From Hemibagrus wyckioides (lineage: Eukaryota; Chordata; Actinopteri; Siluriformes; Bagridae), in assembly GCF_019097595.1 (NCBI RefSeq), contig NC_080715.1:23742073-23806072 (forward strand): DNA of 64,000 nt. Direction: 5' to 3'. The notes under the pieces were generated by a model. The model searched no databases. It had not been told where the DNA came from and saw nothing but the letters and a program-made list of their open reading frames with translations. This document shows, piece by piece, positions 1 through 12,534 of the stretch (position 1 is its first letter; the number at the start of each line of letters is the position of its first letter). The position numbers and the translations under genes are program-made.

Positions 1-590
1 AAAACACTGTAGAAGTATACATCAGAGGCATTACGAGCATCAGACTGTCCACATGCAAAGGAGGGAGGGATTTAACTCTGCAGCACTGTTCAGTTCTGTG
101 ATTCTGCATTACAGCTGTCACAAACATCGACATAATACATATATCATGGTTAAATGTTCTAAAATCCTTTTATATATGTTTCTCATTACGGACATAGGTC
201 ACTATCCACTCCAAATGTGTTGATTAAACCAGATATATGCAGCAGCCTGGGAATATGAGATGTCACTATAGCTAATTTCTGGAAAACAGCCACTAGAGGA
301 AGTTTTTAAATGTTTAAATGACAGAAAGAAAGAACTCACCGAATTAATCAGCTGTTATTTCCCCCATGATGTTAGCACAAAACAGAGATCAGTGGAGTGG
401 AGAGACAGTGATGAGGCTCATGTTTAAATCCCACTAGCTTTTTTTTTTTTACCTCAGAGATTGATGTGGATGTTGCTGTTAAGCAAAGTGATAACTTATT
501 TCTCATTATAAACTTAGAATTCTTTAGTTTGCCAGTAATGCTTTTTTGTTGTTGTTTTCAGTGTGTAGATAATTATATACCTCTACACGC
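1..590. other. Unique AT-rich intergenic DNA
   Basis: No open frame of note, no recognisable repeat and no gene. The composition is AT-rich with short poly-T runs near 440-450 and 542-557. I see nothing that can be named. Confidence 0.6.
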
Positions 591-591
591 T

Positions 592-877
<286 letters not shown>

Positions 878-886
878 CAATTTCCC

Positions 887-1235
887 TTCACTGGAACTAA
901 GTGTCTGAATCCTGTTTCAGCATGATTATTCCCCTATGCACAAAACCAAGCTCCATAAGGACATTTTGCCAAGGATGAATTAAAAGAACTCCTGCACAGA
1001 GTCCTGACTCGGACTCCACCCCACTGAACACACTAGGATGAAGTGGATCACACACCAGACCTCCTCACCCTACATCAGTGTCTGATCTCACTAATGCTCT
1101 TATTAAATCTCCACAGTGATGCTTCAAAATCCAGTGGAAATCCTTCCCAAAAGAGTGGAGGAAAGCAGGGACTACATACAGTATAGATTGGGATGTTATG
1201 GTGAAGTGTCCAGAAACCTTTGGTCCTTTAGTGTA
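887..1235 (+). mobile_element. Tc1/mariner-like relic, 3' half of transposase plus right terminal inverted repeat
   Basis: The sequence matches the 3' part of fish Tc1-like elements as I know them. Around 915-945 it can be read as [10 protein letters not shown], the degenerate catalytic HDNAPVHK-type block of the DDE transposase, and the frame stops soon after. The stretch 1060-1180 matches, in reverse, the element at 13577-14226. The right end (about 1200-1235) carries the 'GTGTCCA...CTTTGG' terminal motif. The left part is missing and the relic abuts the AT microsatellite. It is inactive: stops and frameshifts are present and there is no 5' half. Confidence 0.75.
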
Positions 1236-2084
1236 AAGTAAAGGAACTGCAAGTAAAACTGAAAGTTTAGTGCAGTTGAATTGGAAGCAAAAAGCTCTTT
1301 CTGCCCAAAAAAACAATTTCTGCTAACCTGCTATCACTGTGTTGTTGCCCTGCATTAGTACAGTCATGTTCTAGTTGCGTGTCATGTGAAAAAAAGCCAC
1401 TTTTAAGAAACAAGCTAAGGGTAAAAGTGCTGACATTGACACAAGATGATGGGCTCTATCAAGGTATAGGTGAAGCACTTTGCCATGCTGACATCAATTT
1501 TCAAGATGATTTAACTCTATACTTTTCTAGCGAAGGAGAGAAATTTCAGAACCCTGATTTACCTCCGCTGACAGTCACACTGCTCCTGAAACAATGTTTC
1601 CAAGGCTACTGGCGAATGACGAGTGGTCACGTCTACGCAGCCGGCCCCATTGCTTTGATTTATAGTTGGGGCATCCAATAAAAATGGCAATCAAATCAGC
1701 CCAGCCACTTTACAGGTAGAGCGCTGTCTGATTGAGTTGTCGAAGGCATAGCTACGGTTCAGAATGATTATTCAGAAGGACTAGAAAGGGGCCCATTCTT
1801 TCAGTCAACAAGGACACCATACATCTCCTGCTGTGTTCATGCTCCACTGTGATACAGATCCAAAATAACTGCGCACCTACTGCTTGCATCCCCGGACTGA
1901 AGGTTATTTGTTGTCTGAAGGACTCTACTTGTCAAGATATGATGAATGCCATGTACACAGACAGAGTAGCATCAAAACCCGGATTAGCCAGAAAACTCAC
2001 TGATCTGTGAATAACCTAAAAAAGAGGAGCAGAAGATTAGCAATGATGCTTTTAAGAATGATCCATCAAACTCAACTATCAGAG
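1236..2084. other. Unique intergenic DNA, no gene seen
   Basis: A 100-codon open frame at 1379-1681 starts on GTG and resembles no family I recognise; I take it as chance. No repeat is recognised. Confidence 0.5.
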
Positions 2085-2360
2085 GAGCTCGAATGAATCA
2101 TCCGCCTTTGGGTTTTAAAACCTGCTCCCCTTCGCCGAAACGCTGTCATGTAGTCGGCGAGAATCTCGGGGAGAATATTATTAAATCAGTACTATTAATT
2201 TCCTCGCAGATCATTTCTTATCTGCCCTTCCAAATGAATTATTCACACAAGGATGTCTCCGATTGCTGTATTAATCTTGGGCCTTTATATTCAGCTCTGT
2301 TGACCATAAAGCCTAAAGCAATGTCAGTGATTCAGGCCTTTATGGAAAAGAATGGTTAAT
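2085..2360. promoter_or_regulatory. Candidate conserved noncoding element (CNE)
   Basis: Unique, repeat-free sequence with CpG-containing patches (around 2130-2170) and several homeodomain cores, including TTAATCTTGG at 2271-2280 (OTX/bicoid-like TAATCT). It contrasts with the flanking AT-rich DNA. This is an eye judgement only; alignment to other fish and tetrapod DACH1 loci would decide. Confidence 0.3.
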
Positions 2361-4359
2361 GGAGAAGATACTCCCTCAGGAGTGTGTGACTTGTTTTCAC
2401 TCATTCACATTACAGTGATAGTAATGACCATGTGTTCACTTTATGGTGAGATTTGCAGACAGTGCAGTGAATAAAGGGCATTGCTTAGTTGCTAAACAGC
2501 AGACTTCGTTTCTATTATAGGTTTATGCTAATGCAAAGTTGGAGCGCTGTTTCCTAACCGAGTGCTCATATGGCATTAATGACTACACCAGGGTGTCAGT
2601 ACTAGTGTCTTATTGTTTGCATTCGCTAACCCCGCTGCTGGAACAATTCCAGAGCAGGGACAGGGGACAAGGCTAAGGAAAGGCGTATGGAAAGGCTTTT
2701 TGTGGCGTGTGTCAGTGACAGCATCCTCTCAGCCTGTTTACTGTGCGTTTAGTAGACCCGTTTCAGGAAGTGTGCTGGATCAAAGTCAGGGCAGCTGGTT
2801 TAACAGTTAGTGTGTGTGATAAGTCAAATGAAATCACCCACATTGTTGCACTGCGAATGACTTGTCTTACTGTCTGACAGGAAAAAAGCAGGAAGACAAA
2901 AGTGGAGCTGATAGACGGAGTTGCTTGAGTAATAAAAAAGGCAGTGGGCAGGCCTCCAACTTCAGAACAGAACAATTGAATGGAGACGCTTTTGTGATGG
3001 CAACACAATCACCTCCAAGAAATTATAGTCTTGTACGCATAACTGGTAGAGACAAGTCTTTTTGGATGTAAATCAAACTAGTGAGACCATAAACATGGCA
3101 ATTACCGCTATGCCTGGGTACAACGTCTGTTTTCTCTCCAGGGAATACTTTCTTTTTAGTGTTTTTTTTTTTTTTTTGGAATGTCACACACTCCCAATGT
3201 TTTTACATAGAACTAGAGTGTACTGTTCTGCTATATAACATAGCATATATAATTCATATATTTAAACACACACACACCATTTATAGTTATCTGGCACAGG
3301 ATTAAAAAGAATGAGCATGCTTAGTACAGGAATCAGGAAAAAAAATACTAGCATATATGAATTGTAATGATTGCTACAGTATGAACTCTTAAGGCCAGTC
3401 TTGAAATGGAAAAAACATGAAAGGTTCAAGGAGCAGAATAGGTCAGTCAGACTAACATGTATGAAACAGGAAATAACTATTCATTGATTTTTGTTTCCGG
3501 AAAGATCAATTTTATTCTTCCTTTGTTTTCATAGTACAATGTGCTAGAGCTCCTTACAGCTGGATGTATCCTGTACACCAAAGTAGAAAAGAAGCTATTA
3601 ATCAAATTGCGGTGGTGCGAGCACATTGTGTTGTCCTTCTGCACAATAGAGACAAGCTAAATCACTTCAGGTTAAGAAGCCATGGCACACATATTTCTTT
3701 CGGAAAAGAAAAATAGATTGTTTGATATGAGAGATGGTTGACTACGGTAAATATGAACAGACTGAGATATTTCGGCTGTAGTAAATTACGACTTTAGAAA
3801 CTGGAGCCATAAACTTCTTATAAATTGTGAGTCATTTGTGAGGGAGGTCATGTTTTGGAATTTTTTCCCTTCACTTTTTCCTTTTCCTCCATTTTTTCCT
3901 AAGAAAGAACATTTTATGCAGGTGTGCTTTGCATTCTTTCAGGGAAATGTCTTTGTTTGGAGCCTACACAGCAGTGCAAACTGTGTTGTGGAAATACTGT
4001 CGGTATGAAGCTGGACTTATTCTGCATGTTGATAACAGTAATGTCCTGTTTAAATAAAATCTCTCATCATTTTAAGCACCATTGTACCAGATGTATGCAT
4101 AAATCACATATTTATCACTGATAGTAACTAAAGCTTAAAGCATAAATAATCTGGGTAATATGCTTGTTTCAGTAAAACCTCTGCATTTTGCAACGTAATT
4201 ATTTTTTATGTTAATCTTTCCTTTATTGGTAGAACAGTGAAATGGTGGCTGGCTGACTGTTTCCTTCCCTCTGGCACACTGATAGCAAGTAAAAGTGATG
4301 TCTTAAGCTTTATCGCTCCACCTGCCTATTTAAGATTCATAGAAAAGGCTATCTGCTCC
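2361..4359. other. Unique intergenic DNA, no gene seen
   Basis: Short open frames at 2613-2810, 2862-3071 and 3924-4121 have no recognisable protein features. A poly-T run sits at about 3163-3177 and a short CA run at about 3268-3278. No mobile element recognised. Confidence 0.5.
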
Positions 4360-4830
4360 AATCAATATCTTCTTGAAATTTAAGTTGCATAATGCATCTT
4401 CCTCACCAGCGTGATTTAAAACATCAGCACAAAGTATTCTTAATTTTATTGCCTGCTGTAAATTAAAATTAATGATGCTGACATCCACAATTAACAATGA
4501 AAAATGCAGATTCCTATAATTACTTTAGCCATAATATTGTTTTCAACAAAGGCTCAAGGTGCTCGTGTTTGGCTCCTCAGCGTTTAACACAACACGAAAA
4601 GACAGCTTCATTACATTTTCTTTGCTATAGGAAACAACAATGAGGAAAAAAAGCAAACAAAAATTGCCTACTCATTTGGGAATGTCTTGCCATGCATAAT
4701 TAAGCAAATTTGATTGGAATTAGACATGACTTCTTTGGTTGGGATTTAATGAATGCAAATCAGGCATCTACATCCCTAAGATTAATTTCAGCCAATTAAA
4801 AAACAAAGCTTACTACAGTGTAAAAAAAAT
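4360..4830. promoter_or_regulatory. Candidate CNE with octamer and SOX-like sites
   Basis: Unique, AT-rich but not simple-sequence DNA dense in developmental transcription-factor motifs. It has an exact POU octamer ATGCAAAT at 4753-4760, AACAAAGG (SOX/TCF-like) at 4545-4552, and several ATTA/TAAT homeodomain cores between 4440 and 4800. This texture is typical of vertebrate enhancers around developmental genes; conservation is not tested here. Confidence 0.38.
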
Positions 4831-5534
4831 GTAAAAGTGTTCAAAGCTGGGCAGCAAAGCAGTTTTTCTCTGTTCATCTCATCCTCATAACTTACACTCA
4901 GGAGATCCATCCTTCAGGTTTGATCATTAGCGTGGAGTTACAGGGAAACCGTGTGAATCCAAAACACAGAACGTTCTCGTCTAGAACTCGTTTTTAACAG
5001 TGTTTTGTTTCTCCTGCTCTAGTCACATCTGCGTGTGATATTTTATCTTCATATATCCTGTACATATGAGCCTGGACTGTATATTTGTGTCTTTGCATAG
5101 ATTCACATTTTTATGAGCTGTTTTTTTTATGCATTTTTTAATAACCATTTTTTGTTGGTTATTTTAATATTCCAGTGGTATTTAACGCATATGCCTTTCC
5201 AAACGCGAGCCAGCAGTGTTGGAGATAATAGGCAGACAAACATGTGCATAAGAAATTGGGAAAATGAGTGACTGAACAAACAAATTACTGAATCCAGAAA
5301 TAATGAAACAAATAAGTGATGAAAATATTGATTGTCACAAAGAAAACAGAGCAGGTATGCGGTGTTTGTAGAGTTGGACGAAGTCATTTTGTAAAAGTAG
5401 CTTGCATTGATAAGGAATATTGCTTAGATAACAGTGGCAGTCAGGAACGCTGCAGTGCAGTGTGCTGGAATTTGGTTGTATTGGTACATATATATGATTT
5501 GGCTCTTTTTGGAATTTGTGGCCCTTATTTCTTT
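4831..5534. other. Unique intergenic DNA, no gene seen
   Basis: No recognisable coding or repeat content. The open frames at 5127-5387 (minus) and 5316-5726 (plus) run partly into simple sequence and have no family features. Confidence 0.5.
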
Positions 5535-5580
5535 ATTTGTTTGTTTGTTTGTTTGTTTGTTTGTGTGTTTCTTTGTTTGA
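5535..5580. repeat. (TTTG)n microsatellite
   Basis: About ten TTTG/TTTC units in a row, immediately upstream of an interspersed repeat. Confidence 0.9.
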
Positions 5581-5678
5581 TTATCCATCTGTCTGTCCAT
5601 CCATCTGTTTTCTATAGCATTTATCCTAGGGGACTTGGGACACAAGGCAGGGGACACCCTGGAGTGGGTACCAACCTA

Positions 5679-5714
<36 letters not shown>

Positions 5715-5920
5715 TGGACAAGCTAGTGTTACCAATGGAAGAGTGGGCTGGAAAAGGAAACTGGAGAACTTAATAGGTAGCATGTGGAGAGCATGTTCTC
5801 CCAGTGAACATGGGAGTAGAGAGCAAGTGAAGAGCATGTTCTCCCAGTGCTTCCTTCAGATGGTTTCCTCCATGTACACAGGGTGGAGATGGGAATCCAA
5901 CCCCAAACTCTGAACAAGGC
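5581..5920 (+). repeat. Degenerate fish interspersed repeat with internal (CA)n
   Basis: The order of motifs is that of a very common fish repeat: a 'tatccta..ggg' segment, a 'gtgggtaccaacctatc' segment, a CA microsatellite (5680-5712), a segment resembling 'ggaaactggagaac', then 'gagcatgttctcccag' and 'gggaatccaacccc'. The last parts are repeated or rearranged (the 'gagcatgttctccca' words occur twice, about 5788 and 5832). Class uncertain (retroelement-derived). Confidence 0.65.
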
Positions 5921-6580
5921 CACGGTATTTATTTTTTGTTTGTTTGTTTATTTGTTTGCTTGTTTGTTTATTTATTTAGATTTATATAATTACATAATAA
6001 ACAACTATAGAGATCAGTAAACAGTTATTAACTAATCAAAGCCATAATTTGGTGTAAGTGCTCTTTTGTAAAAGTAATTTGCAACAGGAATGTGAGCTGT
6101 ATATGAAAACATTGAAAGTTTTCAAGCATTTTGGAGAATCTGTCTCAGTTCTTCTGGATGACTCCTGCACTTGCTTCTGTTTTTGTAGGCTCCATTTTTT
6201 TTGTTGGAAAAGTAATCTTTGGAAAGCTAGACTCAGTAATACAAAATTCATCTACTAGACATCTAAGACATAAAAATGACTTCTGCACAGTACAGTACAT
6301 TAGTTCTGTAGAAGTGAAGTAAAACAGAACAATCTCTCTCCTAATTCAATATCTTTCTTTTAGTACAGAAGGGAATATTTTCTGGAACATGCAGGTGCAG
6401 GTCCAGTGTATTCGTTGGTTTGAGTAAATATAGCTACTGTTTACAGTATGTGTTCCTTTCAATTGCTGTCCATCAGGGCTCTCAACTCAACTTGTTTTCT
6501 CTTTGGTCTCCAAATGCAACTACAAAAACCCTCTTAACTCTTGGCAGTGACGATAAAGCCAGCATTTTCTGCGTCTGTAT
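5921..6580. other. TTTG/TTTA-rich tract and unique DNA
   Basis: A degenerate TTTG/TTTA tract occupies about 5926-5979. The rest is unique, AT-rich sequence without a recognisable gene. Confidence 0.5.
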
Positions 6581-6603
6581 CGGTCTCGCTCTCTATCTCT
6601 TGC

Positions 6604-6652
<49 letters not shown>
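6581..6652. repeat. (CT)n microsatellite
   Basis: Interrupted CT repeat, with its longest pure run at 6611-6652. Confidence 0.95.
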
Positions 6653-6654
<2 letters not shown>

Positions 6655-7364
6655 TGGCCTCCTCATTGGAAAAGCAGTTTCATGTTGCCATTTCCCCCTT
6701 TTTTTAAAGCACTTAATGTTTCTTTTTTTTACTCACCAGCTAATGTCTCTGTATTTCCCTTGCTTCTACTTTAATAATGAAGATGGTAGAAATGGGGAAC
6801 TTTCCTTCCAGCTCTCCACTAAACCTGTGTCGGTAATCTCTGATTATTTGGACAGGCAGACGTTAATGCTAATGATGTGGGGCGAGCAGGCACCTTCAGT
6901 ACTGGAAGCTGCAGAATACTAATCTCTATACCCCCACAACACACACACACACACACACACACACTATGGTTTGTGAGAGCGTGTCCATCGATTTGATCTC
7001 TCACATCAAAAGACAAACACTGATGCGAGTCAGCAGTTCCTCTGTCAATGTCACTACTTTATGTGATTCTTTCCACACGCATCTTTATGGCACTGGGGGA
7101 TTGAGCATTAGGCAATCACAACTATCGGCATTTCTTTAAAGGAGATTCATGGGTGCAGAGGACACACGACACACATGCCAATGCATATACTGATGCTTTT
7201 TCTGCTTAAGCAGCAACAATTTCATTGTCTTCACCTATAATGTTTTCTATAAATGTTGTTTTTCAGGATCAGCCTCCAGCAGTGAAGGGGAATAAGTTGA
7301 ATATGTTCAAAAAAGAGAGAAAGAAAAAACTCACTCCATGGCAAAGTTCAAAGCTCCAGGAGGA
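6653..7364. other. Unique DNA with a (CA)n microsatellite at 6939-6964
   Basis: No gene seen. The CA run is about 13 units. Flanks are unique, with homeodomain-like cores around 6850-6880. Confidence 0.55.
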
Positions 7365-7530
7365 AGCCTTTATGTGAGCCTTAATCATGGTAAAACACAG
7401 CCTGGTATGCCAAGCGCGTCGTGCTCCCCCTGCTTCGCCGGGTGACACGGAGAATTAATATTTGGCCTCTGATGCATTCTTTTTGAAGGAATAAAGAAAG
7501 TAAAGAGAAGCATTATCTATTCAAGTAGCA
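7365..7530. promoter_or_regulatory. Candidate CNE
   Basis: Unique block containing a CpG-rich core (about 7410-7450) directly followed by GAATTAATATTTGG. The local GC shift inside otherwise AT-rich desert DNA is the only reason for the call. Confidence 0.25.
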
Positions 7531-8015
7531 GAGGGAATAGTGTGTGCCAGGCTCCCTCTGTTTGAGCTGTTGTGTCTCATTTTGTCTAGAGAAGATCAGA
7601 GAGCTGAGAACTCCACTGCTGAGTGGATGGAGCAAAATGAGCCCATGCTCCAAGTCTCAAATCCTCAGGGAGAGTTTTGTATGGGAAACAACGCTATTGA
7701 GCTTATTTGCATCACGCTGCTGGATAAATATAATGCAAGGTGATATGCACAAAGGCAAACACAGAGACAATAGTGTTTTTGTTCACTTGGCAATGCAGAG
7801 ACTGTAAAAAAAAAAGTCAGTAAATAATAGGATATTACTAATGCATTACAAGAAAGGTTTTAATATATGACTGTCTTGTATGCCAGAGTCATTTCCTTCT
7901 AAATATTAAACAATAGATCCAGTGTTATTTATTAAAATAGCTAAAAAGCACTTAAATCATTGTTTGTTCTCTCTCAGCCTCTGTTTTCTGTATTTACTTA
8001 GTTGGAGCCAATTAC

Positions 8016-8077
<62 letters not shown>

Positions 8078-8439
8078 TCATTTCCTGTATGCCTTGGGCT
8101 TTTGATCCTATTAGCCAAAGGTTCAGTGGTAGACAGTTGGCCTTATGTTTCCTTTATGCACCACAGACTCCACATCCAAGATCACTAGAGCAGACCTTGC
8201 GCCTTTTGAAGCATTCAAAGCAAGTCATTACGAAACTTTACTATTCATATATATGTAACCACACAATTGCAGATCATCCACTGGTTAAGGAATTCAATTA
8301 ATGTTCTCTCCTCATTACAAATTCACAAAAAGAAACTTCATGAGTGAATATATGTAGCCCTTTATTCCGGCACATAATGATACACACACATGTTTATTAC
8401 TTGAAGGGTAAAATCATTGAAAAGCTATTCAGCACGTTT
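7531..8439. other. Unique DNA with an (AT)n microsatellite at 8023-8075
   Basis: The two overlapping frames at 7540-7807 have no recognisable protein features. The AT run is about 26 units. No gene seen. Confidence 0.55.
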
Positions 8440-8735
8440 ATTTCAGTCCTCACTAGAAAAGGAATCATTTGCAAAGTCTTTGAGGATTGACACAATCAGC
8501 AGTCCCTTTTAAAAGCGTTTTTAATTAATCTTCCTCAAATTGTGAGGGAGTACTTAAAGGAAGTGTGTCTTCAGCGTGTTGGATGGCGTGGGTGCGGAGA
8601 TGCAACAATGTGATGGGAAACCCGGGGGGACAGCCGACAGGACAATGCTGCCTCTTGGGAGGATTTTATGCTGCTGAACGGAATTTGAATACATTAATGA
8701 AAATGCGGCAGTGGCGGGGGAAAGGGCATTGCCTG
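8440..8735. promoter_or_regulatory. Candidate CNE
   Basis: Unique block changing from AT-rich (TTTTAATTAATCTTCC near 8518-8533) to GC-rich (8580-8650), with an AACAATG SOX-type core at 8604-8610 and a TGAATACATTAATGAAAATG segment near 8687-8706. No simple repeats inside. Typical enhancer texture; conservation not tested. Confidence 0.35.
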
Positions 8736-8814
8736 CTTTTGCTTTCTATATATACAGAAAAGAAAATGATATAACAAACTCCAAAATTCTAATTGAAACT
8801 ATGACAAATGTACA

Positions 8815-9025
8815 CTCTTTTTCATCCAAACGAACCTTTAACATCCACGGCACAAAAGATTCTCTGTAGTGGAAAAAGGGTTCTTTAGACTATAAAAATA
8901 GTAAGAACACTAAGAAAAAAGGAGTTTTTTTTTTAAAGAACCATTTACTGAAAGGGGAACTAAAAAGGGTTCCTCTTTGGCATCACTGTGAGAACCCATT
9001 TTTGGTTCTTCCTGACGCCTTTAAT
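8815..9025. mobile_element. MITE-like 'GGTTCTTT/AAGAACC' interspersed repeat
   Basis: The block is built from inverted words: AACCTTT, GGGTTCTTTAGA and AAAGAACC on the left, and GGTTCC, TTGGCATCACTGTGAGAACCC and TTGGTTCTTCC on the right, ending in CTTTAATTTTAAGAGTA. This is a familiar short non-autonomous fish DNA-transposon type with a hairpin-like structure. No coding capacity is visible. Family name not assigned. Confidence 0.65.
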
Positions 9026-9033
9026 TTTAAGAG

Positions 9034-9038
9034 TATAT

Positions 9039-9093
<55 letters not shown>

Positions 9094-9125
9094 TTTTATT
9101 TCTTTATTTTTTATTATTATTATTT
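9034..9125. repeat. (ATTT)n microsatellite at the end of the MITE-like repeat
   Basis: About 18 near-perfect ATTT units followed by a short ATT tract. It starts directly at the terminal 'TTTTAAGAGTA' of the preceding repeat. An A-rich tract follows at about 9163-9195. Confidence 0.93.
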
Positions 9126-10104
9126 TTTTTTTTACAGATTTTAAAACAGTTGAAAGTTTTCTAAAAAAAAAAACAAAAAAACAAAAAAAAAACATACACG
9201 TGCAATTTGAAACATGAAAATGAAGACAAAAAAAAAAATTTCTGCTCAAAATAAAAAAAGCAGATGCCTGCAACGTGAGTATCCACCACACACTCTGCTT
9301 TTCCAGGAGACACCGCCCACATTTGCTCCTCGCCTGCTTTTCCTGTTTGGTCTATTCTTTTTAGTTTGTTCCTTATCTTTCCATCATTCATTCCTCATGG
9401 TTGATCCTAAACTTGGCTCTGACTCATGTTCTCTGGCACACTTTCATTCCAACTTTTCCATCCATGAAAGACATTTTTGCTCTTTTGCTGGGGAATCGTA
9501 CAGAGGGACAGAAAGAAATGTCTTGGCACATGTCTTCAGGTATCCTCACGTTAAACCTGGATGTTTCTGTGACACTGTGTTGAGGGACAGCTCACATTCC
9601 TGTAGTGTACAAATCATTTTTCATTATATTTTCAGTATGTTTCCTAAGAAAATGGATATGGAAAGGACAGAATGAGTGTGTAAATAATCTTAAAGCCAAA
9701 GAAATTGAGGTTTGAAATTTCTGCATTTGGATGAATGTTTAATGAGTGAAATGTTTTCGGTTTTTCTTGATCAAACCTGCTTTTCCTTGCATTTTATATT
9801 GTACAGCCTGAAACTCTGTTACACTTGCTCAGCTGTTAATCAGAGACGGAATGTTAAATCCCTGTAGAGGTCACTGTTGTATGATGCAGTAGCACAATCT
9901 TCTTCTGAAAACTTCCAGCACTGACTTTATTAAATTTAAACATATTTAATCGTACTGAACATCGTAATGAATATTCTACTAATGAGTGCATCATCAGCAG
10001 CATAATCTTAGTATGGCTAATAATATCAAGCCAGCTTCATTTCATAAAAATTCCTCCAAAACTCTCTAAATCTTAACAAATAGTTGTTTAGATATTTCTG
10101 TTTA
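9126..10104. other. Unique intergenic DNA, no gene seen
   Basis: The longest open frame (9214-9675, plus) is driven by an A-rich start and has no recognisable domain. I see no other structure. Confidence 0.5.
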
Positions 10105-10405
10105 AGAGCTCGGCCTGGATGATAACTTTAAATCTCCAGGCTTGTGTTTGTAGAAATAATTACCGTGTGCAATTCGAGGAAGGCGAGTTATAAAGGAGCT
10201 CAGACATGAGAGATCTTCATTTGCTCTCCACTCCACATTTGTTTATGCCATTTAACTCTGAAATCCATACGCTCTCTTCCGGGAACATATATGAATCAAC
10301 ACTAAATCATATTCATCGCCAGAAACACACGTCCAGATGGCAGCCTCTTAACAAAGCCTGGATTAATGTGAAGCTGCGAAATCACAGCGCCGACTTCTCT
10401 TAAGG
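10105..10405. promoter_or_regulatory. Candidate CNE
   Basis: Repeat-free block with mixed composition and scattered CpGs, holding AAATAATTACC (about 10155), an E-box-type CAGATGGC at 10334-10341 and GGATTAATGTG (about 10360). It sits about 11.7 kb upstream of the dach start codon. A candidate enhancer by texture only. Confidence 0.36.
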
Positions 10406-11076
10406 ACTGAGAAGATAACACAGCTAATCACTCATAAAGATGTAGTTGAGTATATTTGCAGAGTGAAAATAAACAGTAAATTAGGGTGTGGTGTTGGCGC
10501 ACACTCTGGCCCTTGTTTTAAGACACTCTGATAGATAGTCCCATATGTATGCGTATGGGATGGTGAGATACAGATGGCCTGGCCTGCATAAGCCCTTACT
10601 TAGGATTCTGTTTAAGCGTTAAAATCAATTCCAAGTAAATAACATGGAAAGGTTTGGGTAAGCACTTTTGCACTGTTAATTTGCCCTTGTTAAATTAGCC
10701 TCAGTGTTGCAGTGATGGGACATTAAGGGAAGGAAGAAGACGCTGTACATTGAACAGTACATCTTTCATGCCAGAGGCTAGTTATGACTTTTTCTTTTTT
10801 CTTTTCTTTTTTTCTTTTTTTTTGGAGAACTTTTTTGAGGTAACAGGTTTGGAGTGTTACCTGATGATAAAACCAAAATACATTTCAATTATTAATTAGT
10901 AGGATATTTTGGTAAAAACCTCAGAGAAAACCTTTTTTATTAAACATTTTATTTTTTCAAAATCTATTTGTAACAATATGTGTTTATATTATATTTAATA
11001 TTTTTTTTAAGTTTCAGGGATATACTGCTCAATATAACCATATAAATTTTTTTTAGCATGTCATGTCTGCAGTTTT
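10406..11076. other. Unique AT-rich DNA, no gene seen
   Basis: Contains a pyrimidine tract (about 10790-10825) and poly-T runs. Nothing else recognised. Confidence 0.5.
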
Positions 11077-11094
11077 TATTATTATTATTATTAT

Positions 11095-11139
<45 letters not shown>

Positions 11140-11157
11140 TAGTAGTAGTAATAGTAT
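11077..11157. repeat. (ATT)n-(AGT)n microsatellite
   Basis: A short ATT run changes into about 20 AGT units with single-base interruptions. The apparent poly-Val, poly-Ser and poly-Thr frames here are artefacts of it. Confidence 0.95.
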
Positions 11158-12534
11158 TGCTATTTTTATTTTCCATTACATTCATATCCATATTTATTTG
11201 TTTCTTTGTCTACAAAAGCATTCAAAAGTGTTGCAACATCTTTCAACAGATGTGCTGTGTTTGACAGTAATAACTTCTCTGTAACTATATAGCTTTATTG
11301 TTCCCGGTAATAACTTATTATGTAGTATATTGACAGTGCAATTAATTCAGTATTTTTTTTTAATCATAGGCTAAACAGTCACACTATCACTCTGATTAAC
11401 TGCCTCAGATGTACTTTGACTCTACCATACTGGACTTTCTCTTTCACACTTCCTTGGAAATGACTGAATTAGTTAGTTCTATACAGTATTGTATTTCACT
11501 ACCTGATCTAACAGCAGCTGTATTTGTTTTTATTACCAAGGACCTTGAATAAATGAAGCACAAGGATTTCAATACAGTATCATGCACCTGATATATATAA
11601 AAGTATATAAAAAGCATGGCTAGTATCCTTTAGAAAACATGCTCTGAAGGTAGAGATGATGAAGGTTAGGACAGAAAGTGAGCCCAGCGGAGCACGAGCA
11701 GGTCGTTTCTGTCTAAGAGAGATGCTCCATTATGCTCGCAGAATTCCTCATGGAGTTAGAGGCAGGCTGTTTGCTTTGCTCCTGCTAGGGTTTATGTATG
11801 CTACCCCAGTTGATTTCCACATCTAAAAGGACAGAGCATCTCATTTCTTGTCACTGTCTCCTAAATTCCTAAAGGTACAATTAGCATTTTGTCTGACAAA
11901 ATGTTGAAAGGTTCATAGATTGATATTTGGAAAAAATGCAGCAAGATGCCGCTTTCTCAAATGCAAATTTTGACATTTATTAACTTTTATTCCAGATCTG
12001 TTTATAGATTGTAAAGTGTCTGCATATATTTAATAAAAAATAAAGCAAAGTTACGGTGTTTAAACAGAATCATTGGCCGGTGTTCAAACGTGTGTATTTT
12101 AGTGTTGTAGCAATAAATTTTTCAATGTCCCTGATTTATGTCTTTGTGGCATTTCTATTGTGACTAACATTTTATAGCAGTATAGAGCAGGAAACCATTT
12201 ATTTATTGCAGATCTGTTTTTCCCCTTAGGAGCGTTTTTCCCCTGTGAAATAATGTCAGCACTTTCCCACCTTCACGGCCCTTTTGTTTCTAAATCTATT
12301 AACAATTCTAATTGTACAGCACTGGTTAAGTAAGCATGGCAAATAAGGCAGGAAATGCATTATTTCCCTTTAGTGCAGATTAAAGGTAGGACTGTTTTGT
12401 GCTGAAACACACCGCCGTGCTCATGAGTATAGACGTTTGTATGAAATGTTCCCTTCCGCCTGGTGTAACCAGAGTTTTCAGACCAGCTTCCTGAAGTTTA
12501 AGACGTGGAGCTTTCAGTGAAGGAAAAAATACAT
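11158..12534. other. Unique DNA, possibly regulatory in part
   Basis: No gene or repeat recognised. The part from about 11680 to 11920 is of higher complexity (CpGs near 11690-11705, CAATTAGCATTTTG near 11878-11891) and could be conserved, but nothing specific supports it. Confidence 0.45.

Noticed and set aside
1379..1681. 100-codon plus-strand frame
   Set aside because: Starts on GTG, no known domain, no splice signals, in intergenic DNA.
9214..9675. 153-codon plus-strand frame
   Set aside because: Begins in an A-rich tract and contains no family feature.
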